Shown: positions 27,501 to 37,528 of the stretch, one piece after another
Numbering within the stretch: the first letter of the stretch is position 1
How the letters are laid out: each line of letters opens with the position of its first letter
Translations under genes and position numbers: made by a program
Notes under the pieces: model-generated
The model's database searches: none
The model's input: only the letters and a program-made list of their open reading frames with translations
What the model was told of the DNA's origin: nothing
From: CAJQQY01 sp045104975
Lineage (GTDB): Bacteria; Bacteroidota; Bacteroidia; Chitinophagales; Saprospiraceae
Length of the DNA stretch: 64,000 nucleotides
Direction: 5' to 3'
Assembly (NCBI GenBank): GCA_045104975.1
Contig: JBGCCY010000033.1
Span: forward strand, 137,131 to 201,130

Positions 27501-30500
27501 TCTGGGAGAAATGACGCTTCAACCAACTATCTCAGGAGGAGGGAATTTTGAATTATTGGTGACGAATAACCAAAACGGTTGTACTGCAATTGATGCTGTT
27601 TTTGTTGAAGAAAATTTAATTGAACCAATTTCTATTGCAGGTCAAGATACGATAATCACTTGTACCAATCCGACTATTATTTTGGATGGAAATGGATCAT
27701 CTGTTGGAGTTGATTTTGAGTATCAATGGACAGCAACAATTGCAGGGAATATTTTATCTAACCCAACTTTACTTGAACTTGAAATTGATAGTGCAGGGAG
27801 TTATCAACTCTTAGTAACGAATATAATTAATGGTTGTACTTCGCTAGATGAAGTGATAGTTTTGATTGATACTGATTTGCCAACCGCTGATGCTGGTTTA
27901 AATATGATCGTAGATTGTAATCAACCAGAAGTGATTTTAAATGGGAGTGGTTCAGTCGGAAATGGATTTGAATATTTATGGACAGCGACGAATGGTGGAA
28001 ATATTTTGAGTGGAGAAACAACTTTTACACCTACCGTAAATGGAGAGGGAGACTATGAGTTATTAGTGACAAATATCTCGAGTGGTTGTACCCAAACTGA
28101 TTTAGTATCAGTAACCGTAGATACGATTCCACCAATAGCCGTGGCAGGAATAGATACGTTAATTAATTGTTATAACAATGTAATTACATTGGATGGATTT
28201 GGTTCTTCCTTAGGTGGTTTTAGTTATATGTGGACCACGTCTGATGGAACAATTGATCTGGGAGAAATGACGCTTCAACCAACTATCTCAGGAGGAGGGA
28301 ATTTTGAATTATTGGTGACGAATAACCAAAATGGTTGTACTGCAATTGATGCTGTTTTTGTTGAAGAAAACTTAATTGAACCAATTTCAATCGCAGGTCA
28401 AGACACGATAATTACTTGTACTAATCCAACTATTATTTTGGATGGAAATGGATCATCTGTTGGAGTTGATTTTGAATATCAATGGACTTCAACAAATGGA
28501 GGGAATATTTTATCTAACCCAACTTCACTTCAACCTGAAATTGATAGTGCTGGAAATTATCAACTATTGGTAACTAATATAGTCAATGGTTGTACTTCGG
28601 TGGATGAGGTGATAGTTTTGGCTGATACTGATTTACCAACCGTAGATGCTGGTTTAAATATGACAATTGATTGTAACCAACCTGAAGTGATTTTAAATGG
28701 AAGTGGTTCAGTCGGAAATGAGTTTGAATATTTATGGACAGCGACGAATGGCGGAAATATTTTGAATGGAGAAACAACTTTTACACCTACGGTAAATGGA
28801 GATGGAGACTATGAATTATTGGTAACAAATACATCTAGTGGGTGTACCCAAATTGATCTGGTATCAGTAACAGTAGATACGATTCCACCAATAGCCTTAG
28901 CAGGAATAGATACGTTAATTAATTGTGATAACAATGTAATTACATTGGATGGAAGTGGTTCTTCTTTTGGCGATTTTAGCTACTTGTGGTCTACTTCTGA
29001 TGGAACAATTGATCTGGGAGAAATGACGCTTCAACCAACTATTTCAGAAGGAGGAACTTATGAATTATTGGTAACGAATAACCAAAATGGCTGTACTGCA
29101 ATTGATGCTGTTTTTGTTGGTGAAAATTTTATTGCACCAATTTCTGTCGCAGGTCAAGACACCATAATTACTTGTACCAATCCAACTATCATTTTAGATG
29201 GAACTGGATCATCTGCTGGAATTGATTTTGAATATCAATGGACAGCAACGAATGGAGGGAGCATTTCCTCTAACCCAACTTCACTACAACCTGAAATTAA
29301 TAGTGCAGGAAATTATCAGCTCTTGGTTACGAGTACCGTCAATGGTTGTACTTCTGTGGATGAAGTAATAGTAGTGGCTGATAATGATTTCCCAACAGCA
29401 AATGCTGGTTTGAATATGACAATAGATTGCAACCAACCTGAAATAGTTTTAAATGGAAGTGGTTCAGTCGGAAATGAGTTTGAGTATTTGTGGACAGCAA
29501 CGAATGGCGGAAATATTTTGAGTGGAGAAACGACTTTCATCCCTACGGTAAATGGAGATGGAGATTATGAGTTATTAGTGACAAATATTTCGAGTGGTTG
29601 TACCCAAACTGATTTGGTGTCAGTAACAGTAGACACAATTCCACCAATTGCCTCAGCAGGAATAGATACGTTAATTAATTGTTATAACAATGTAATTACA
29701 TTGAATGGAAGTGGTTCTTCTTCAGGTGGTTTTAGTTATTTGTGGACAACTTCTGATGGAACAATTGATTTGGGAGAGATGATGATTCAACCAACTATTT
29801 CAGAAGGAGGAATCTATGAATTATTGGTAACGAATAACCAAAATGGCTGTACTGCAATTGATGCTGTTTTTGTTGGTGAAAATTTTATTATACCAATTTC
29901 TGTCGCAGGTCAAGACACCATAATTACTTGTACGAACCCAATTATCATTTTAGATGGAACTGGATCATCTGCTGGAGTTGATTTTGAATATCAATGGACA
30001 GCAACGAATGGAGGGAGCATTTCCTCTAACCCAACTTCACTTCAACCTGAAATTAATAGTGCTGGGAATTACCAACTCTTGGTTACGAATACAGTCAATG
30101 GTTGTACTGCAGTAGATGAAGTGATCGTAAATGGCGATACAAATTTGCCAACAGCAAACGCAGGATTAGCAGATACTATAAATTGTAATCAGAGTGTTAT
30201 AAATCTTGATGGCTCAGCTTCTTCTTCAGGAATAAACATTATTTATTCCTGGATTACTTCAGATGGAAATATAGTTTTTGGAGAAAACACTTTAACTCCA
30301 CAAGTTGATTCGACGGGGAATTACCTGCTAACCGTAACCGATACTATTTCAGGGTGTATCGCTCAATCGTCTGTGGAAATTTTTATTGATACACTTCCTC
30401 CAAGTGCTGATGCTGGGAGTACGATGGAGTTAAATTGTTTAGTAGAAAATATCATCTTGGACGGATCTAATTCTTCGGGAGGAAGTGATTTCTCTTACCA

Positions 30501-33500
30501 ATGGACTACAAATGATGGTAGTATTTTTTCTAATCAAAATTCCTTGCAACCTACTGTAAATCAGTCAGGTACGTATTGTTTAGAGGTAAGCAATAATATC
30601 AATGGTTGTGTAGCAAAAGATTCTGTTATTGTTTCTCAAGATATTACTAATCCGATTTCAATAGCAGGTGTTGACACTTTGATTACTTGTGAAAATTTAA
30701 CCTTGATTTTAGATGGAAGTAGTTCTTCGGTAGGTACAAATTACCTTTATCAATGGACAGCTTCGAATGGTGGAATCATTGATAATAACGCTACTTCGCT
30801 GCAACCAGAAATTAGTATGCCAGGGAATTATGAATTAGTTGTAACGGACTCGACGAATGGTTGTACGGCTTCTGATTTTTTAATTGTAGACATCGACACG
30901 AATCCTCCAACAGCTGATGCTGGATCGCCTGATATGATTAATTGCAATCAAACGATTTTGACTTTAGATGGAAGTTTATCATCGACGGGAAGTATTTATG
31001 ATTACGAATGGACAACGGTGGGTGGAAACATTATTTTAGGGGGAACGACTTTATCGCCTCAAATTGATAGTGCTGGAATTTATATTTTGGAAGTAACCAA
31101 TACTCAAAATGGCTGCTCCAATATTTCAACAGTTGCGATTACCGTTGATACACTTTTGCCAATTGCGGATGCAGGAATTGATACCACCATAACATGTGAA
31201 AGTAATGTTATAAGTCTCAATGGAACGAATTCATCGATAGGAAATTTCACTTATAATTGGACAACCACAGGAATAGGTGTAATAATAAATGGAAATACTT
31301 TAACTCCTGAAATTAACTATTCTGGAACATACCAATTAGAAGTAACGAATACTCTAAATGGCTGTATTTCGATAGATGAAGTTGAAGTAGTATTTGATAC
31401 GCTTTCCCCAATTGCTGATGCAGGGTTGGATGGAGTTTTAGATTGTGATACGACTAGTGTGACCTTGGGTGGGAATTCATCTACAGGAGCTAATTTTGAA
31501 TATCAATGGACTTATTCTTCTGGAGGAAATATTTTGACTGACTCGACTCAAGCTACGATTAATGTCAATGCAGGAGCAACTTATACCTTGTTGGTTACTA
31601 ATGTTTTAACTAGTTGTACAGCAATAGATGAAGCGGTGGTTTTGCAGGACGCAAATCTTCCAATTGCGATAACTAATTTACTGGATACCATCCTTTGTGA
31701 TTCTACTCAGTTGACCTTAGATGGAAATGGTTCAAGTATTGGAACTGATTTTTCCTACAATTGGACGACTACGGATGGAAATATTATTAGTGGAGAAAAC
31801 ACACTTTTTCCTATTGTTGACTCAGCTGGATTATACATTTTGACAGTGTCAAATACAGCTAACAATTGTGCAGTTACAGGATCTGTAAATGTAGTGTTAG
31901 AAGATTGTGATCCAATTGCTTTTGCGGGTGCTGATGGTCAAGTCGATTGTAATTCCTCCACTATAATTTTAGACGGTACTGGGTCGTCAGTTGGAACTGG
32001 AATTACTTATTTTTGGACAACTTTAGATGGTGTTATTTTATCAGATACAACTACTTTGATGCCAACAGTAGGAGCAGGCGGGACTTATGTTTTAACCGTA
32101 GAAAATACACTTTATGGTCTTACTGCCACGGATACAGTTTTAGTGAATGATTTAGTAGATTTTCCTTCCATTAATTTATCCGTAAATACATTGTTAAGTT
32201 GTGGAGATACTACTGTTTTAGTAGATGGAAGCAATTCTTCGATGGGGGCAAATCTTTCTTTTTTATGGAGTACTAATAATGGAAATATTGTTAATATAAT
32301 AGGAGATGATTCTATCCTTGTCAATCAATCAGGTTTTTACTTTTTGGAAATTACTGATAACACAAATGGGTGTGTTACTATAGATAGTGTTGAGGTTTTT
32401 CAAGATAATGATTTACCCATTGCAAATGCCGGAATGGATGCGGAAATAAATTGTTATAACAATTTATTTACATTGGATGGAAACGGGTCTTCGGTTGGGA
32501 ATAATTTCACTTATGAATGGACGACTTCGAATGGAAATATTGTTTCAGGAGATTCAACGTTAAGTCCTGAGATAAACTCGATAGGAACTTATGTATTGGA
32601 AGTGACCGACACTACTAATGGCTGTTTTGTTCAAAGTTCGGTTTTGATTACAGGAGATTTTAACGCTCCAATTGTTGATGCAGGAATAAGCGATGTTTTG
32701 ACTTGTGTAGATTCAATTTTGACTTTGGATGGTACAGCTTCTTCACAAGGTGGAAACTTTATTTATGAATGGACGACAGTCGATGGAAATATATTGAATG
32801 GAGAAAATTCCTTAACTCCTCAAATTGATTCAACAGGAAATTACCAACTGTTAGTTTTTGATAATTTAAATGGATGTGCTGATTCTTCTACAGTTTTTAT
32901 TAATTCAAATTTTATTGCACCTACGGCAAATGCAGGGATGGATGAAGCGATTGATTGTGGAATTGGGAGTTTATTTTTGGATGGAAATGGTTCTTCGATA
33001 GGAATTGAATTTGTCTATTCTTGGACGACTTCCAATGGGAATATTGCGGCTGATACCAATACTCTTTCTCCAGAGATTACCAGTAGTGGAAATTATTTTT
33101 TAACTGTAGAAGATACCATTAATGGTTGTACGGCAATTGACGAAGTTATGATTAATGCAATCAATTGTGCGCCAATGGTGTCGATTGATTTGCCTGATAC
33201 GTTGACTTGTTTGGTGACTCAGATTACTTTGGATGGAAGTGCATCTTCGAATTGGGGAACGATCAAATATGAGTGGACAACGGGTAATGGAAACATTGTT
33301 GGAGTTAATAATCTACCTGTGGTAGAAGTGAATTTACCAGGAACTTATCAACTTACTTTGACTGATACTTTAACGAATGAGATTGCCTTTGGATCTGTTG
33401 TCGTTGAAATTAATAATACGAATCCAATTGCGAATGCAGGAACGACCGACACGCTAAATTGTTTGGTTACTAGTTTGAATATAGATGGAAGTGCTTCTTC

Positions 33501-36465
33501 TTTTGGAAATTCTTTTAGTTATGAATGGACGACAGGAAATGGAAATATTGTAAATGGATTCGATGGAATTCAGCCTCTGATTGATGAAGATGGAACATAT
33601 ACTTTGGAAGTAACAGATACTGAAAATGGCTGTACTGCCACTTCTTCCGTTTTGATTGAAATTGATACTATTTTGCCAACTGTGGATGTTGGGTTACCCG
33701 CAGAATTTACCTGCGTAGATACCATGTTATTCTTGAATGGATTAGGTTCTTCAATGGGCAATAATTTTATCTATGAATGGACGACAAATGATGGAAATAT
33801 TGTGGGTGATTTTACGATTCTTTCGCCACAAATTAATGAAGCGGGTACGTATGAATTAACTATTTTAAACACTCAAAATTTTTGCGAAGCGAGCAATCAA
33901 ATTTTGATAGAAATAGATACAGTTGCACCGACCATTATTATAGAACCTGCTGACGTATTGAATTGTGGTTTGGCAGAATTTGAATTGGATGCAAACGCTT
34001 CTTTTGGAAATGATTTTACTTATCAATGGCAAACTTCAGATGGAAATATCGTTAATGGAATCAATTCTCTTTCTCCTCAAATCGATGAAGGAGGAGATTA
34101 TGAGTTAACTATTTTAAATACTCAAAATGGTTGTACTTCTTCTGAAACGATTACCGTTTTACAAGACACAATTGCTCCGATTTCAGATGCTGGGATTATG
34201 ATGGAATTAACTTGTGTCGATACGCTTTTAACTTTGAATGGAAGTAATTCATCTAGCGGTAATAACTTTACTTACCAATGGCAAACTTCGAATGGGAATA
34301 TTGAAAGTGGTGCGGATTCACTTTTTCCAAACATAAATTTAATTGGGACTTATGAATTAATTGTAACCAATACTAACAATATGTGCACGTCCATAGATAA
34401 TGTGGAGGTTTTACAAGATGTTACGTCGCCTGTAGCTATTATTGATTTAGTTGATACATTAAATTGTGAAATTGAAAATATAATTTTATCTGCCAATAAT
34501 TCATCTAATGGGTTGATTTATAGTTATTTATGGAGCACAAGTAATGGTGATATTGATTTTGGAGAAACTTCTTTAAATCCACAAGTAAGTGATGGAGGAG
34601 TTTATGATCTGCTGGTGACTAATAATGAAAATGGATGTACTGCAACTAATTTTATAGAAGTGGTACAAGATACGATCTTACCTATTTCTGAAGCTGGAAT
34701 AGCGATGACTTTGACTTGTGTTGATACTGTTTTAACTCTTTCTGGAAATGGCTCATCAGTTGGGAATGAATTTAATTATGAGTGGACTACTGTTGTTGGA
34801 AATATTGTTGATGGAGTAAATTTATTGAATCCACAGGTCGATGAATTGGGGATTTATCAATTAGAAGTTACCAATAATAACAACATGTGCACGTCTTCTG
34901 ATTTTGTAGAAGTTTTGGAGGACATTGTACCACCTGAAATAGAAATTAATACGATAGGAGGGTTAGTTTTAAATTGTGATATAAGTAGTATTGTGCTAGA
35001 TGGAAGTAGTTCTTTACCAATTGGAAATGTGAGTTTTGAATGGAGTAGTCCTAATGGAAATATTTTAATGGGGAATACTGATCCAAATCCAGAAGTGGAT
35101 TTGGAAGGCGATTATCTGTTGGTTTTGACCAATGAAATAAATGGATGTACTGCATCTGAAATGGTACAAATTACTGGTAATTTTGAATTGCCAATTGTGC
35201 AGATTTTAGTACCAGATACTTTGACTTGTTTAGACACTTTAGTTACCGTTTCAGGGAGTGGTTCTTCGGTAGGAAGTGAGTTTGAATATTTATGGACACA
35301 TACTTTAGGAAATATCGTTTCTGGAGAGACAAATTTGGAATGTGTTGTTGATGAATTTGGAGGATATATTTTGACTGTAACCAATACTGATAATGGCTGC
35401 ATGTCATCAGCTGCAGTAACGGTATATCAAAATGCAGATGCGCCTTTTGCAGATGCTGGAGGTAACTATGAATTTGATTGTATTCAAACAGTCAAAACTT
35501 TGCAGGGAGAAGCTTCCCAAGGGCCAGAATTTACTTATCTATGGACAACAGATGATGGAAATATAACTGTTGGTTCGACTTCGTTGCAACCAATTGTAGA
35601 TGCTTTTGGAACTTATGTTTTGACCGTAACAAATCAGATTAATGGATGTATCGCAACTTCTGAAGCAATTGTTACTCAAGATTTGGATGTTCCTCAAGAT
35701 GTGGAATTAGAAATCATTTCACCTTTGTGTTTCGGTGATTATAATGGAAGTATCGAGGTACTGGAAGTAATAGGAGGGGAGGCACCTTATCAATATTCGA
35801 TTGATGGAAATACCTTTACGGAGTATCCACTTTTTTCAAATTTACCAGCAGGTAATTATTTAATTACGATTAAAGATGCATCAGGTTGTGAATGGAATTC
35901 AATGATTGAAATTGTAGCACCAGCAGAAGTGATGGTTGATTTAGGAGAAGACATATTTTTGGAATTAGGAGAAAGTACTGTGCTTCAAGCAATGACCAAT
36001 ATTTCTACTTTTGATTTGGATTCGGTGAGTTGGATGAATATTGATAGTTTATTATGTGACGATTGTTTGGAACAAGAAGTAGCTCCATTATTTACATCAG
36101 GTTATGGCGTTTTTCTAATGAATGAAAACGGATGTGTGACAGAAGATGAAGTGATCGTTTATGTAAATAATAAAAGACGGATTTATATTCCAAATGCATT
36201 TTCACCTAATGGTGATGGACAAAATGATGTCTTTATGATTTATGGAGGATTAGGAGTAGAGGAAATTGAAGACTTCCAAATTTTTAGTCGATGGGGGGAT
36301 TTAGTTTTTGAAAAAAATAATTTCCAACCCAATGATCCAACTATGGGCTGGGATGGATTTTTTAAAGGAGAAAAAATGAACCCAGCGGTTTTCGTATTCT
36401 TTGCAAGAATTAGATATGCAAATGGGGAAACGGAAATAGTGAAAGGGGATTTGTTTTTGAAATAG
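24544..36465 (+). CDS. Giant (3973 aa) type-B T9SS surface protein with about 39 cysteine-paired Ig-like repeats
   Basis: Signal peptide about 1-34 (ends EMSAQ). An N-terminal beta-sandwich (about 45-220) resembles the P/homoB domain of proprotein convertases. After it come modules with C-x-GE-x-Y and GCDS motifs (to about 440), then about 39 Ig-like repeats of about 84 residues with the pattern D-x-L-x-C...LDGxxSS...Y-x-W...G-x-Y-x-L-x-VTN...NGCT. Each repeat has one early and one late Cys, which suggests one disulfide per domain. Repeats 6-17 form four near-identical three-domain blocks of exactly 252 residues. Near the C-terminus is a SprB-type repeat (SPLCFGDYNGSIEVLEVIGG) and the last about 90 residues are a CHU_C type-B sorting domain (IPNAFSPNGDGQNDVF, FQIFSRWGDLVFE). 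It is probably a long fibrous adhesin. No enzyme domain is visible. Confidence 0.92.
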   Translation: MNQPPKTVLKARSKRWFLLFILSFIFLQGEMSAQGCECIGCEGPIPISSTNTYTLNVSGATNMNLSNPGQGICGIYLDVTFEHIWSLTITLTSPSGQMVTLMGPYDNFPSTTGFSNWDISFLPCGDPVSPDPMASGGFFNDQWTNLQQWAFFTDYTGSYYPYLGCLEDFTSGPVDGNWTMTVTNGSGIYDDGNFNGFSILFCDDTGMGCTACDANAGDLSVVSDIDLCIGENYSGSIDPFYSFGTEPNNQYDYTYIISQNSIIQSYEMTPDFSTYPDGAYEICGLSYLSTDVSSIPPPNGILSVADLEVIMTSSAPFCGDISDDCFLITIYPIPDTVFISDSFCRNENYIFAGNVYNAGGVYYPVLPASAGCDTMVELILTELQSFEENISATICQGDTFFVGNIFHINTGNYADTLTTILGCDSIINLSLTVLNPQIDLPIPDTIICSNLEIELNASGSTGGSGISYSWSTINGNITGNTNGNITTVDRVGMYYFMVTQVNSGVICSMIDSVEVFENLIAPTVAVPMDSIVTCDVQTIVLDGNGSSVGSEFSYEWTTVNGNILQDTFTLFPTINAGGTYILNITNHDNDCFAQDSVLILQNTNFPSASAGVDMEINCNNPTVQLDGSSSSQGNAFIYLWTTSDGNILLGNEGLQPTVDSAGTYMLSVIDTFSNCETIDFVDVTIDTLLPIADAGNSFTVNCFNPEIQIDGANSSQGGQYSYQWNAFAGGPVMSGATTLMPTVNTGGVYGLVVTNDLTGCSSSSQVIVNQDFISPTIVIALPVDTITCLVNTITIDASNSSVAGDLEYEWTVIGTGNILADTFTLLPQIDLEGMYQLEITDIISGCTSVETVEVFSNNAIPTADAGLNMTVDCNQPEVILNGSGSVGNEFAYLWTATNGGNILSGETTFGPMVNGDGDYELLVTNTLSGCTQIDLVSVTVDTIPPVAVAGIDTLIDCYNNVITLNGDGSSLGDFSYLWSTSDGTIDLGEMTLQPTISGGGNFELLVTNNQNGCTAIDAVFVEENLIEPISIAGQDTIITCTNPTIILDGNGSSVGVDFEYQWTATIAGNILSNPTLLELEIDSAGSYQLLVTNIINGCTSLDEVIVLIDTDLPTADAGLNMIVDCNQPEVILNGSGSVGNGFEYLWTATNGGNILSGETTFTPTVNGEGDYELLVTNISSGCTQTDLVSVTVDTIPPIAVAGIDTLINCYNNVITLDGFGSSLGGFSYMWTTSDGTIDLGEMTLQPTISGGGNFELLVTNNQNGCTAIDAVFVEENLIEPISIAGQDTIITCTNPTIILDGNGSSVGVDFEYQWTSTNGGNILSNPTSLQPEIDSAGNYQLLVTNIVNGCTSVDEVIVLADTDLPTVDAGLNMTIDCNQPEVILNGSGSVGNEFEYLWTATNGGNILNGETTFTPTVNGDGDYELLVTNTSSGCTQIDLVSVTVDTIPPIALAGIDTLINCDNNVITLDGSGSSFGDFSYLWSTSDGTIDLGEMTLQPTISEGGTYELLVTNNQNGCTAIDAVFVGENFIAPISVAGQDTIITCTNPTIILDGTGSSAGIDFEYQWTATNGGSISSNPTSLQPEINSAGNYQLLVTSTVNGCTSVDEVIVVADNDFPTANAGLNMTIDCNQPEIVLNGSGSVGNEFEYLWTATNGGNILSGETTFIPTVNGDGDYELLVTNISSGCTQTDLVSVTVDTIPPIASAGIDTLINCYNNVITLNGSGSSSGGFSYLWTTSDGTIDLGEMMIQPTISEGGIYELLVTNNQNGCTAIDAVFVGENFIIPISVAGQDTIITCTNPIIILDGTGSSAGVDFEYQWTATNGGSISSNPTSLQPEINSAGNYQLLVTNTVNGCTAVDEVIVNGDTNLPTANAGLADTINCNQSVINLDGSASSSGINIIYSWITSDGNIVFGENTLTPQVDSTGNYLLTVTDTISGCIAQSSVEIFIDTLPPSADAGSTMELNCLVENIILDGSNSSGGSDFSYQWTTNDGSIFSNQNSLQPTVNQSGTYCLEVSNNINGCVAKDSVIVSQDITNPISIAGVDTLITCENLTLILDGSSSSVGTNYLYQWTASNGGIIDNNATSLQPEISMPGNYELVVTDSTNGCTASDFLIVDIDTNPPTADAGSPDMINCNQTILTLDGSLSSTGSIYDYEWTTVGGNIILGGTTLSPQIDSAGIYILEVTNTQNGCSNISTVAITVDTLLPIADAGIDTTITCESNVISLNGTNSSIGNFTYNWTTTGIGVIINGNTLTPEINYSGTYQLEVTNTLNGCISIDEVEVVFDTLSPIADAGLDGVLDCDTTSVTLGGNSSTGANFEYQWTYSSGGNILTDSTQATINVNAGATYTLLVTNVLTSCTAIDEAVVLQDANLPIAITNLLDTILCDSTQLTLDGNGSSIGTDFSYNWTTTDGNIISGENTLFPIVDSAGLYILTVSNTANNCAVTGSVNVVLEDCDPIAFAGADGQVDCNSSTIILDGTGSSVGTGITYFWTTLDGVILSDTTTLMPTVGAGGTYVLTVENTLYGLTATDTVLVNDLVDFPSINLSVNTLLSCGDTTVLVDGSNSSMGANLSFLWSTNNGNIVNIIGDDSILVNQSGFYFLEITDNTNGCVTIDSVEVFQDNDLPIANAGMDAEINCYNNLFTLDGNGSSVGNNFTYEWTTSNGNIVSGDSTLSPEINSIGTYVLEVTDTTNGCFVQSSVLITGDFNAPIVDAGISDVLTCVDSILTLDGTASSQGGNFIYEWTTVDGNILNGENSLTPQIDSTGNYQLLVFDNLNGCADSSTVFINSNFIAPTANAGMDEAIDCGIGSLFLDGNGSSIGIEFVYSWTTSNGNIAADTNTLSPEITSSGNYFLTVEDTINGCTAIDEVMINAINCAPMVSIDLPDTLTCLVTQITLDGSASSNWGTIKYEWTTGNGNIVGVNNLPVVEVNLPGTYQLTLTDTLTNEIAFGSVVVEINNTNPIANAGTTDTLNCLVTSLNIDGSASSFGNSFSYEWTTGNGNIVNGFDGIQPLIDEDGTYTLEVTDTENGCTATSSVLIEIDTILPTVDVGLPAEFTCVDTMLFLNGLGSSMGNNFIYEWTTNDGNIVGDFTILSPQINEAGTYELTILNTQNFCEASNQILIEIDTVAPTIIIEPADVLNCGLAEFELDANASFGNDFTYQWQTSDGNIVNGINSLSPQIDEGGDYELTILNTQNGCTSSETITVLQDTIAPISDAGIMMELTCVDTLLTLNGSNSSSGNNFTYQWQTSNGNIESGADSLFPNINLIGTYELIVTNTNNMCTSIDNVEVLQDVTSPVAIIDLVDTLNCEIENIILSANNSSNGLIYSYLWSTSNGDIDFGETSLNPQVSDGGVYDLLVTNNENGCTATNFIEVVQDTILPISEAGIAMTLTCVDTVLTLSGNGSSVGNEFNYEWTTVVGNIVDGVNLLNPQVDELGIYQLEVTNNNNMCTSSDFVEVLEDIVPPEIEINTIGGLVLNCDISSIVLDGSSSLPIGNVSFEWSSPNGNILMGNTDPNPEVDLEGDYLLVLTNEINGCTASEMVQITGNFELPIVQILVPDTLTCLDTLVTVSGSGSSVGSEFEYLWTHTLGNIVSGETNLECVVDEFGGYILTVTNTDNGCMSSAAVTVYQNADAPFADAGGNYEFDCIQTVKTLQGEASQGPEFTYLWTTDDGNITVGSTSLQPIVDAFGTYVLTVTNQINGCIATSEAIVTQDLDVPQDVELEIISPLCFGDYNGSIEVLEVIGGEAPYQYSIDGNTFTEYPLFSNLPAGNYLITIKDASGCEWNSMIEIVAPAEVMVDLGEDIFLELGESTVLQAMTNISTFDLDSVSWMNIDSLLCDDCLEQEVAPLFTSGYGVFLMNENGCVTEDEVIVYVNNKRRIYIPNAFSPNGDGQNDVFMIYGGLGVEEIEDFQIFSRWGDLVFEKNNFQPNDPTMGWDGFFKGEKMNPAVFVFFARIRYANGETEIVKGDLFLK
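27136..30159 (+). repeat. Exact higher-order tandem repeat, 4 x 756 bp
   Basis: Inside the giant gene the motif GCTGGTTTAAATATGA (with small changes) recurs at 27136, 27892, 28648 and 29404, and the period boundary also falls at 30160. The spacing is exactly 756 bp each time, i.e. 252 codons or three 84-residue domains (subtypes MT[VI]DCNQPE, DTLI[ND]CYNNV, DTIITCTNP). Copies differ by scattered substitutions without visible indels. The array points to recent unit duplication and a capacity for length change by recombination. Confidence 0.9.
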
Positions 36466-36599
36466 TTGATTAGGCACAAAATAGAAAAGTAAATATAATC
36501 ACAGAAATAGAGATCTCCGATACCTCCGTGTCCATTCTCTGTTTGCTCTGTGGTTATAAAAAAAAATCAATTTTGTTAATAGTTGATTAAGCACAAAAT
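36463..36599. repeat. Direct repeat pair flanking a 97 bp hairpin-bearing segment
   Basis: TAGTTGATTAGGCACAAAAT at 36463-36482, which includes the stop codon of the giant gene, recurs with one change at 36580-36599. Between them ATAATCACAGA (36495-36505) pairs with TCTGTGGTTAT (36547-36557). The layout looks like a small insertion or a slipped duplication. The hairpin has no T tract on the plus strand. Confidence 0.6.
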
Positions 36600-37528
36600 G
36601 AAATAATAATTTTAAAATCTGTTCAATATATCCCCTAAAACAATTGGGTAGAAAGCGCATTTCAAAATTAAATATGTCAATGAAATAGGCATTTAGGCTT
36701 TCATCTTAATTATTATTGCCCTATCTTACAAACTCTAAAGGACATATTTTCCCTCCTTTTTGAAAAAGAATAGTTTAAATCCTCTCAGTAAATCTTTTTC
36801 ATAATTTCATAAAATATATATTAATAGCCTTCTCAAAAACCTCAGTTTTGTAAAATTGTTGATTTTACTCATTTTAAGGTAGGTCAATTTTTTACGTCAT
36901 TTTTACTTCCGAATAATAGAAACCCATTTAATTTCCAATTTTAGATTTTTTTTTCAAAAAAAAACAAACGATTTTATTGTTTTTTTGGTAAAAAAAATAA
37001 AGTAATTTTATTTGTAATTCATTGATTTACAATGCTTTATAAATGATTGGAATCGTATGTGTATAAATGTGGAAAATGAATAGAAAAGATATTTCAACTA
37101 TAGGCAGCAAAATATTACTTTAGAGGCTCTTATTTTCTGTAAACTTATTGTCAAAACAGAATTTACACCCTTTCCAAAAAAAACAGACTCATTATATGAT
37201 GCTCTGGTAAAATTAGAAACCATGATAATCAAGGTTTTTAATAAAAAATAGAGGATTTATAGCTAAAAATGAATTCCTTGAAAAGAGTCTTATGTCTTAC
37301 TTTATTTCTTTTTTTATAGGTAGGATTAAGTAATTTTTTTGAAATTCATTACTTTCGGCTGACAAAGATAAAGCAATAGCAAAAAATACAAAATAAAATA
37401 TTAAGCTAAACAAATACTCTCTTCAGGGATATTTAAGATAATTAAAACTAAAAGGGTAATCAATTAATTTTGATTGCTACAGTAAAGCAAACATTTAATT
37501 TTAACCAAAATCAAAAAATGCCCCTGGT
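36600..37528. other. Long AT-rich intergenic region before the second giant gene
   Basis: About 930 bp without an ORF. It is very AT-rich, with T runs and A runs (about 36940-37000) that would bend DNA. No clean TAnnTTTG box was found. It presumably holds the promoter and a long leader of the next gene. Confidence 0.4.

Noticed and set aside
27136..30159. Regular spacing first looked like a CRISPR-type array
   Set aside because: The period is 756 bp, units are coding, in frame and of protein-domain size; there are no short repeat/spacer units.
36495..36557. Hairpin after the 3973-residue gene as its terminator
   Set aside because: It is followed by an A run rather than a T tract on the plus strand, so it does not fit an intrinsic terminator for this gene.
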